In this document: piece by piece, positions 44,431-51,158 of the stretch | How positions within the stretch are numbered: position 1 is the first letter of the stretch | How the letters are laid out: every line of letters starts with the position of its first letter | Origin: Amylibacter sp. IMCC11727 | Lineage (GTDB): Bacteria; Pseudomonadota; Alphaproteobacteria; Rhodobacterales; Rhodobacteraceae | Assembly (NCBI RefSeq): GCF_029854195.1 | Contig: NZ_CP122960.1 | Location: forward strand, 1,432,001-1,496,000 | Reading direction: 5' to 3' | Length of the DNA stretch: 64,000 nucleotides | Program-made: the position numbers and the translations under genes | The notes under the pieces: generated by a model | Databases searched by the model: none | Seen by the model: the letters and a program-made list of their open reading frames with translations, nothing else | What the model was told of the DNA's origin: nothing

Positions 44431-46146
44431 ATGGATTTGTCGTCGCTTGATCACATCGCCAAAGAATTTAAACTGTCCCACGCGGAAAAGGTTATGGTGC
44501 ATTTCATCAATCATACCATGACGCGAGACGCGGCCCTAACGCGATTGAAAGCAGACCTTCAGGCGGCAATTTCTGTCGAATTGGCAACGATCCCGATCTA
44601 CCTTTACACGTATTATTCGCTGCAGCGGACCAATAAGTCGGGCGAAAACATGGACGAAGCACAAATCTTCGCCAACAAAGCCGCAGGGGTGATCATGTCA
44701 GTGGCCGTCGAGGAAATGCTGCACATGTCCTTGTCGAGCAATATTTTTTATGCGCTCACGGGCACACCGCCACAGTTGTATATGAATGCGCCACAAACCT
44801 ATCCTGCGATGCTGCCGCACCATAATCCTGTGGGGCCTCCGGGGCCGAATGGCGGAACAGATACACATATTCCGCTTGGTGGGTTTGGATTTGAAACCAT
44901 GTGGCATTTCCTTCAAATTGAATATCCAGAATTTCCAACCAACGACACGCCTTGGGAGCCGAGTTCTTGTGCGGTGGAAAACGAGGTCGCAAAAGCGCGT
45001 AGTTATTTGCATGAACACGGCTGGCCTGCGGACGAAAACTGGAATTCTATTGGGCAATTCTACAGTTTTATCCGCTGTCTGATCGCATCTGATCATGTCA
45101 CGGATGAGGATTTCTTAAACGGGGACAACGCCCAACAAATTCAGCATTACAACTATGCGCCCAATAACATTGATACGCTGAACCCCAGCGGTGTTTTCAA
45201 TCCATGGAAACCCGCCCCCAAAGCCGAATGGACCAAAGCTGATGCCGAAGCGACAGGTCAGGCCGAGCCTAGCTTTATGGGGGATGATGTGACGGGTGCG
45301 GCGAACGTGGCCGAATATTCTAACGCTCCTGACAGCCATGAGGGCGAATTTGAACTGATCACAGTTCACAGCCGCAAGGATGCCATCACAGCGCTTGAAA
45401 CCATTTGCGAGCAGGGCGAAGGCTATTCCGATCCTGGTGGCGCAGAAGGCGCAACGGATGATCCCAGCAAAGACGAGGACAGTCACTTTTTTAAATTTCT
45501 GACCCTGCAAGCTCAGCTTAAGGAGTTTGAGGACACCAAAGAACAGCTTCCAGAATGGATGGAAAGCAGTATCGCCGCCATGGAGGCACTGGAAAAAGAA
45601 CAGGGTGCCTTTTCGAAATGGGAACGCAGCGACCTGATCAAGAAAGGCGTGTTGGTTGATTATCCCAACAACCCAGTCAGCGCGCAGTATCCCAAGCATC
45701 TGGCCGCACTGAATGATTTCAATTCTGGTCTGTTCCAATACATGCTTATTATGTCTGAAACCCTGTATTTGGTGCCTGCCGGTGCCAATTCTGGGTCGTC
45801 AGGGCTGGTCGAAAATCAAAAGTGGTTTTTCAACGTTGGCCTGCATCGTTCCATGATTTGGGTCATGGATAAATGGGTCAAATTCATGCGTGGGTTTGAA
45901 ATCTCTCAAGGCCCGCACAAGGGAAAATACCTTGCCCCATCGTTTGAAAATCTAAGCCTTGGAAACCGCGAAACTGCGTTTGAAGCGCTAAAAGCGCTGG
46001 GTGAAAAAGCCCGTGTTGCATCCAAGGAACTTGGCAATACGGACGGTGATTACATCATCACGCAGGCACTGTCTTTGATGGATGGAGCAGAGTCTATGCA
46101 CCTGCCCGATGTTGCACCATACTGGCAAAAGAAGAAGGGAAACTAA
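44431..46146 (+). CDS. Ferritin-like protein (VioB / iminophenyl-pyruvate dimer synthase-type domain)
   Basis: A 571-residue protein. Its N-terminal 250 residues match the ferritin-like domain of VioB-type proteins: LKADLQAAISVELATIPIY with Glu50, then a second helix with VAVEEMLHMSL (Glu95-x-x-His98) and NIFYALTGTPPQL. The rest has no recognised domain and is rich in acidic residues. A di-metal oxidative role is possible. The start follows AAAAGGA. It begins a tight four-gene operon with a Cys-containing protein, an MNIO enzyme and its DUF2063 partner. Similar ferritin-like proteins elsewhere act in natural-product oxidation, so a tailoring step is inferred. Confidence 0.7.
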   Translation: MDLSSLDHIAKEFKLSHAEKVMVHFINHTMTRDAALTRLKADLQAAISVELATIPIYLYTYYSLQRTNKSGENMDEAQIFANKAAGVIMSVAVEEMLHMSLSSNIFYALTGTPPQLYMNAPQTYPAMLPHHNPVGPPGPNGGTDTHIPLGGFGFETMWHFLQIEYPEFPTNDTPWEPSSCAVENEVAKARSYLHEHGWPADENWNSIGQFYSFIRCLIASDHVTDEDFLNGDNAQQIQHYNYAPNNIDTLNPSGVFNPWKPAPKAEWTKADAEATGQAEPSFMGDDVTGAANVAEYSNAPDSHEGEFELITVHSRKDAITALETICEQGEGYSDPGGAEGATDDPSKDEDSHFFKFLTLQAQLKEFEDTKEQLPEWMESSIAAMEALEKEQGAFSKWERSDLIKKGVLVDYPNNPVSAQYPKHLAALNDFNSGLFQYMLIMSETLYLVPAGANSGSSGLVENQKWFFNVGLHRSMIWVMDKWVKFMRGFEISQGPHKGKYLAPSFENLSLGNRETAFEALKALGEKARVASKELGNTDGDYIITQALSLMDGAESMHLPDVAPYWQKKKGN

Positions 46147-46147
46147 G

Positions 46148-46855
46148 ATGGCAAACTGGTCCACACCCAAACCCGCAGAGGAACCTGGTCAACCCGTTCC
46201 TGCGGACAGCCCGTACACAAAGGCCAACGGCGTGCCGCCTTTTGAATGGAAATCCACCCAAGCGTCCAAAACCACCGGGGACGCCGCGCCAACGCTTCCA
46301 GCGCATTTGCCGCTTCACGCCTGTATGGGTTTGAACCACTGCGCAGGATCAGATCGCTATGGCTTAACAGGGCCAAATGGCGATGATCCAAATAGCTGCG
46401 CAGGGCAGGGGTATTGCGCCACTACAGCGGATCACACGTGTCACACCAAAAACAATTGTGCCAATCAGGGGGGCTGCGGTCTGTATGGCTGGGGGCCCGA
46501 TATGAACCATCCGGGCGTGAACGAATGTCGCTCGATGGGGTCCTGTGCCACGCCAATCAATGCTGAACGGTTCACCACATCAGGAGCAAACAAAGGCCAA
46601 AGCGTTTGGGTCCGTGCCCGTGAAGTCTTTGAAAAAGCATGGCAGGAAAAACATCGGGCCGAGGTTGCCGCGAAAGTGGAATCTGGCGCTGTGGAAACGC
46701 CGTCTGGCACCGTTCCAGAAAAACTCGGCCCTGTTCCTGCACCGTTTTCTGGCACAGGTCCAAGTTACCTTTGGATTTCGGATGACAACAAAAACCGCCC
46801 TGCAATGACCTCTTGTGGGTCCAGCGGTTTGTCTGGCGCAGGCGGCTGCGGATGA
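46148..46855 (+). CDS. Cys-containing protein with CxGxNxC-like motifs, candidate MNIO substrate
   Basis: 235 residues with no signal peptide. The Pro-rich N-terminus (1-55) is followed by nine cysteines at 59, 65, 84, 90, 98, 104, 110, 127 and 133, in repeats such as HACMGLNHCAG, NSCAGQGYCA and NNCANQGGCG. Two more cysteines lie near the C-terminus (223 and 234, in TSCGSSGLSGAGGCG). Similar Cys/Gly/Asn repeats occur in peptides encoded beside DUF692 enzymes. It starts 1 nt after the ferritin-like stop and overlaps the DUF692 start as ATGA, so it is the likely substrate or a structural partner. A metal-binding protein is the alternative. Confidence 0.65.
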   Translation: MANWSTPKPAEEPGQPVPADSPYTKANGVPPFEWKSTQASKTTGDAAPTLPAHLPLHACMGLNHCAGSDRYGLTGPNGDDPNSCAGQGYCATTADHTCHTKNNCANQGGCGLYGWGPDMNHPGVNECRSMGSCATPINAERFTTSGANKGQSVWVRAREVFEKAWQEKHRAEVAAKVESGAVETPSGTVPEKLGPVPAPFSGTGPSYLWISDDNKNRPAMTSCGSSGLSGAGGCG

Positions 46856-47793
46856 CGCCACACACTGGCATCCGCGATTTGCCGCGCCTTGGCCTCGGTC
46901 TTGGGCTGCGCAACACGCATTTTGAACACATCGTTTCGGATTGGCCCGCTGTGGATTGGTTCGAAGCGATTTCAGAAAACTTCATGGATTCAGGTGGCAG
47001 GCCACGCGATATCATTCGCAAAGTCGCAAATCGCTATCCCGTGGTGTTGCATGGCGTGTCTATGTCCATCGGCAGCACAGACCCATTGGACATGACCTAT
47101 TTGTCTCGCCTGCGCGATCTCGCAGGCGAGGTGCAGCCACAATGGATATCAGATCATCTGTGCTGGACAGGGGTTATGGGGTTGAACAGTCATGATTTGT
47201 TACCTGTTCCGCTCAATGACGACACGCTCAAACACATCGCTGCGCGGGTTCACAAGGTACAGGATTTTTTGGATCGTCCTTTGATCCTTGAAAACCCATC
47301 CACCTATGTCGGTTTTCAAAACTCCACGTTGGAAGAACCTGATTTCCTCAGAGAATTGGCACATCAAACTGGGTGCGGCTTGCTGCTAGATGTGAACAAC
47401 GTATACGTCAGTTGTTTTAACGCAGACACGGACCCGCATGAATACTTGGCCCGTTTTCCCTGCGAACACGTTGTGCAAATGCACCTTGCAGGTCATTCTC
47501 ACTGTGGCACGCATATCATCGACACCCACGATCAACCTGTCCGACCCGAGGTGTGGGATCTCTATTCCATCGCCTACCAAAAAACCAACGGCGCATCGAC
47601 CCTGCTGGAATGGGATGGCAACATTCCAAGCTTTGAAGAGTGCCACGCTGAACTGCTGAAGTCGAAGGCATATATGGACGGACATGTGCCCGCAATTGCA
47701 GACGGGCCCGCACCCGCCACCCCGCAATCCGTATCCAACCCTGTCGATTTCCTCGTGCACTCCGTAATGGCGCACACCGATGGGCAGCGATGA
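46852..47793 (+). CDS. DUF692 multinuclear non-heme iron oxidase (MNIO)
   Basis: A 313-residue TIM-barrel iron enzyme of the family that includes MbnB and BufB, which modify cysteines in peptides oxidatively. Conserved polar positions are visible in order: LHGVSMSIG (His67), ISDHLCW (Asp101, His102), ILENPSTY (Glu147), LLLDVNNVYV (Asp180), MHLAGHSHC (His211, His215), DTHDQPV and LLEWDGNIP (Glu253). The start overlaps the upstream Cys-protein stop, and its own stop overlaps the DUF2063 start. Expected chemistry is four-electron oxidation of Cys to rings or thioamides, or side-chain rearrangements; the product here is unknown. Confidence 0.88.
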   Translation: MTPHTGIRDLPRLGLGLGLRNTHFEHIVSDWPAVDWFEAISENFMDSGGRPRDIIRKVANRYPVVLHGVSMSIGSTDPLDMTYLSRLRDLAGEVQPQWISDHLCWTGVMGLNSHDLLPVPLNDDTLKHIAARVHKVQDFLDRPLILENPSTYVGFQNSTLEEPDFLRELAHQTGCGLLLDVNNVYVSCFNADTDPHEYLARFPCEHVVQMHLAGHSHCGTHIIDTHDQPVRPEVWDLYSIAYQKTNGASTLLEWDGNIPSFEECHAELLKSKAYMDGHVPAIADGPAPATPQSVSNPVDFLVHSVMAHTDGQR

Positions 47794-48596
47794 CGGGGTT
47801 TGCGCTCAATGATATCCAAAAATGGATGCAAGCGGCGTTGCTGTCGCCTGAAACCACATCTAGAAGCGAGGCAAGCACACGCCTTACAACCTCTGCCAGA
47901 TTGTCCCCCGCCGAAGGTTTGGCGATTTATCAACGCAGTTATGCCCTGCGTATCGCGGCCTGTATGCGAGAACAATTTCCGGCCCTGTGCCACGCTTTGG
48001 GTGCGGAATTGTTCAACGATTTTGTCGCCGAGTACATTTGCGCGGCCCCACCAGAAAGCTACACGCTGTATGATCTAGGGCGCCGCTTTCCTGCTTTTTT
48101 ACAAAGCAACCGCCCTGATGCGTCGGGGGGTACTGTCGAACCATGGTTCGATTTCATGGTGGATTTGGCCGCGTTTGAACGTTTGGTGTTTACGGTGTTT
48201 GATTGCGATGGCGTTGAAGATGCGGTTTTGGCCACAGTTGATACGCCGCTGGAAAATTTGCGCATTCAGCCGAGCCTGCGCATCGGGCAATATCGGTATC
48301 CTGTGGCGTGGTACTATCATCAAATTCGCGACGAGGCCGACCCGCAAATCCCAAATGCAGAACACAGCAGTGTCGCAATTTTGCGTAAAGATTATCAAAC
48401 CACCACATTTCCAATTGCCCCGGCCCATGCGATTTTTCTGCAATCTATGTGCGATGGCGCGTCCATAGACCAAAGCTTGGACACAGTGGCGCACGCGTTA
48501 AATATAGATCCCAAACAAGTGAAAACCTCTTGGGACGAAACACCCGAAGTTTTGCTCGGCTGGATCAAAATGGGTGTTTTCGTAGACAGACCCTAG
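47790..48596 (+). CDS. DUF2063 MNIO partner protein (BufC/MbnC-like)
   Basis: A 268-residue protein with the DUF2063 N-terminal domain: LNDIQKWMQAALLSP, LSPAEGLAIYQRSYALR and FPALCHALGAELFNDFVAEYI. Such proteins bind MNIO enzymes and help recognise the peptide substrate. The C-terminal region (VLLGWIKMGVFVDRP) fits the full-length BufC/MbnC-type organisation. Translation is coupled to the DUF692 gene by ATGA overlap. It is the last gene of the cluster and shares the palindromic stop CTAG with the convergent LysR gene. Confidence 0.85.
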   Translation: MTGFALNDIQKWMQAALLSPETTSRSEASTRLTTSARLSPAEGLAIYQRSYALRIAACMREQFPALCHALGAELFNDFVAEYICAAPPESYTLYDLGRRFPAFLQSNRPDASGGTVEPWFDFMVDLAAFERLVFTVFDCDGVEDAVLATVDTPLENLRIQPSLRIGQYRYPVAWYYHQIRDEADPQIPNAEHSSVAILRKDYQTTTFPIAPAHAIFLQSMCDGASIDQSLDTVAHALNIDPKQVKTSWDETPEVLLGWIKMGVFVDRP

Positions 48597-49498
48597 GTCT
48601 TGGCCACCGCTATAATCCAGTCACGCACCAGTTTCGCGTTGTCTGACAAAGGTTTCCCCTGCGACCACACCAGATAAATCCCGTTTCCCGTTGTCCACGC
48701 CCAATCCTTTCGCGCAACCAGCAACTCTCGGTCCAATAGGTTGCGCACGATGTGATCCCAGCCAAAGGCAAAACCTTCACCCGCCACCGCCGCCTGTAAC
48801 ACCAACGCATAATCATTTAACCGCAACCCTGCCCGAATATCACGATCATGAATGCCGTGATGGGAAAACCACTGTGCCCAGGTAGGCCGTTCACGCACAG
48901 GTTCTTCCAGATGGATCAGCCGTTCGTTCATCAGATTGGGAATGGATCGCAAGTTCTTTGCCGCTGCCATGACACGCGGATTGGCCACGGGATAAATGAT
49001 TTCTTCGGCAATCATAACGCTGTGGTATCCAGGCCAGTTTCCATTGCCCAGACGTATGGCAAGGCTGATGTTTTCTGCATCCAAATCGGGTTCGCGATCA
49101 CTGCTTTGCAGACGCAGATCAATTTCGGGATGCGTTGCATGTAAATCCGCCATACGCGGCATCATCCAGTAATAGGAAAAAGCGGAAGACGTGCTGAGTG
49201 TCACATGTTCACTCAACCCCATATGCCGCACTTCTTGCGCGGTTGTGCGAATATCTGACAGGCCACGTGAAACCCCTGCAAACATACGCTCCCCAGCCGC
49301 TGTCAATGTAACACGCCGATGGGACCGTTGAAACAACTGCACTCCCAACGCTTGTTCCAATTGCTTGATTGCCGCGCTAACGGATGGTTGTTGCATGTTC
49401 ATTTCATCTGCAGCTTTGGTAAACGACCCAAGACGTGCCGCCGCTTCAAACACAATCAGGTTGCGGGGAGAGTGGATAAGAGACCAAATATCTTGCAT
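48593..49498 (-). CDS. LysR-family transcriptional regulator
   Basis: A 301-residue LysR protein. The N-terminal helix-turn-helix includes RNLIVFEAAARLGSFTKAA and MQQPSVSAAIKQLEQALG, followed by FQRSHRRVTLTAAGERMF. The periplasmic-binding-type effector domain starts near residue 90. It diverges from an MttB-family gene with a palindromic site between them. It probably controls the MttB/FAD-GcvT operon in response to a methylated amine. The last codons overlap the RiPP-cluster DUF2063 gene by four bases. Confidence 0.9.
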   Translation of the reverse strand: MQDIWSLIHSPRNLIVFEAAARLGSFTKAADEMNMQQPSVSAAIKQLEQALGVQLFQRSHRRVTLTAAGERMFAGVSRGLSDIRTTAQEVRHMGLSEHVTLSTSSAFSYYWMMPRMADLHATHPEIDLRLQSSDREPDLDAENISLAIRLGNGNWPGYHSVMIAEEIIYPVANPRVMAAAKNLRSIPNLMNERLIHLEEPVRERPTWAQWFSHHGIHDRDIRAGLRLNDYALVLQAAVAGEGFAFGWDHIVRNLLDRELLVARKDWAWTTGNGIYLVWSQGKPLSDNAKLVRDWIIAVAKT

Positions 49499-49506
49499 AG
49501 CCCATG

Positions 49507-49523
49507 TCTATCCAAAGCATAGA
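49507..49523. promoter_or_regulatory. Candidate LysR-type operator
   Basis: TCTAT at 49507-49511 and ATAGA at 49519-49523 surround CCAAAGC, giving a T-N11-A-type inverted repeat. It lies 9 nt from the LysR start in the 91-nt divergent gap with the MttB-family gene. Confidence 0.5.
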
Positions 49524-49589
49524 TTTTTTCAAGGGTTACGAAGGGCTGCGTCTCGGTTATGGCTCGACCCGTAAGCGAAAGGGTTAAAT

Positions 49590-51119
49590 ATGGTCAGACG
49601 CGCACGCACCGCCCGCAGATCGGCAAATGACACTACGGGTGTTCCGCCATCCCCCTACATCAAACGGGTGCTGCCTCACTTCGATCCGCTGAACGAAGAC
49701 CAGTTGGTGAAGATCGAAGCCCAAGTTGATTGGCTGTTGGAAAACATCGGAATTGCCTTTCGGGACGACCCTGTTGCACTAGATATCTGGCGCAAGGCGG
49801 GCGTCACGCCCACTGGCCCACATGGAGACCTGATCAAGGCCGATGCCAAATGGATCCGCGAATTGGTGGCCTTGGCCCCAAGTGAGTTCACTCAGCTGGC
49901 CCGCAATCCTGAACGTTCGGTTGTGATTGGTGGGGACAATCAAGTGTTTGCCCCAATCTATGGCGCGCCGTTTGTGCGGGACCTTGAAGGGGGACGCCGA
50001 TACGGAACCATGGCGGATTTCGAAAAACTGGTGCAACTGACCTATATGCACCCAAATCTGCATCACGGTGGTTTTGTGGTGACCGAACCCACCGACGTAC
50101 CCGTTTCCAAACGTCACCTTGATATGGTGTACGCCCATATGACCCTATCCGACAAACCCCACCTTGGGGCCATCACCGAGAAAAGTCGCGCCCAAGACAG
50201 CGTGGATATGGTGGAAATCCTGTTTGGGGCAGACACGCTCGACAACAATGTTTGCATTATGGCCAACGTCAATTCCAATTCACCTTTGTTGGTGGATCGC
50301 GTGGTGACAGAAGCGATCCAAGTCTATTCGTCGCGTGGCCAAGCGATGGTGGTGACACCGTTTATCCTAACGGGGGCTATGGGCCCTGTGTCCACGGCGG
50401 CCAGCGTGGCCCAAGCCATTGCCGAAGCCATGATGACCTGCGCCTTTGCCCAATTGGTACGCCCCGGTGCGCCGTTTGTGATGGGGAATTTCTTGTCGTC
50501 CATGTCGTTAAAATCGGGCGCGCCCACGTTTGGCATGCCTGAACCCGTTATGTCGAATTACGCAATTGGCCAATTGGCAAGGCGTTTGGGCCTGCCATTG
50601 CGTTGTGGCGGCTCGCTCACAGCGTCCAAGGTCGAAGATGCCCAAGCCGCCTATGAAAGCGCGGACAGCATGCACTCCACCATGTTGGCAGGTTCGAATT
50701 ACACGCTGCATTCTGCAGGTTGGCTTGAAGGGGGATTGGCTACGGGTTTTGAGAAATTGATCATGGATGCAGATCGTTTGGGCAGTTATCAAAAATTGCT
50801 CGGCGTGGGGCTTGAAACCGATGAAAACGCCTTTGCCCGTGACGCCTATGAAGAAGTCGAACCTGGAGGGCACTTTTTGGGCTCTGGCCATACCATGCGC
50901 AACTATCAAGATGCGTTTTATGACGCCACGCTCAGCGACAGTGAAAACGTTGAAAGCTGGGAAGAGGGTGGGTCCAAAGACATGCGGATGCGCGCGCATG
51001 CCAAGTGGAATGACATGCTAAACCAGTACACACCGCCCCCCATAGACGCCGCCAAGAAAGACGAACTCGCCGCTTATGTGGCAAAGCGCAAAGAACAACT
51101 GCCAGACGCGTGGTACTAA
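49590..51119 (+). CDS. Trimethylamine methyltransferase (MttB)-family protein, second copy, non-pyrrolysine
   Basis: A 509-residue MttB-superfamily protein clearly related to the copy at 11931-13481 (both begin with Arg-rich tails and share DLEGGRRYGTM / DVRRNPLMEDL-type regions and HSAGWLEGGLATG). No in-frame amber codon occurs. The start has GAAAGGG upstream. It is followed 40 nt later by an FAD/GcvT fusion of the dimethylglycine/sarcosine dehydrogenase type. The pair suggests stepwise demethylation of a quaternary amine. No corrinoid protein or methyl-THF transferase partner is in the window, so that step is unresolved. Confidence 0.85.
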   Translation: MVRRARTARRSANDTTGVPPSPYIKRVLPHFDPLNEDQLVKIEAQVDWLLENIGIAFRDDPVALDIWRKAGVTPTGPHGDLIKADAKWIRELVALAPSEFTQLARNPERSVVIGGDNQVFAPIYGAPFVRDLEGGRRYGTMADFEKLVQLTYMHPNLHHGGFVVTEPTDVPVSKRHLDMVYAHMTLSDKPHLGAITEKSRAQDSVDMVEILFGADTLDNNVCIMANVNSNSPLLVDRVVTEAIQVYSSRGQAMVVTPFILTGAMGPVSTAASVAQAIAEAMMTCAFAQLVRPGAPFVMGNFLSSMSLKSGAPTFGMPEPVMSNYAIGQLARRLGLPLRCGGSLTASKVEDAQAAYESADSMHSTMLAGSNYTLHSAGWLEGGLATGFEKLIMDADRLGSYQKLLGVGLETDENAFARDAYEEVEPGGHFLGSGHTMRNYQDAFYDATLSDSENVESWEEGGSKDMRMRAHAKWNDMLNQYTPPPIDAAKKDELAAYVAKRKEQLPDAWY

Positions 51120-51158
51120 CCACACGCGCTGCCCGAACTCTATCACAAAGGACGCATC

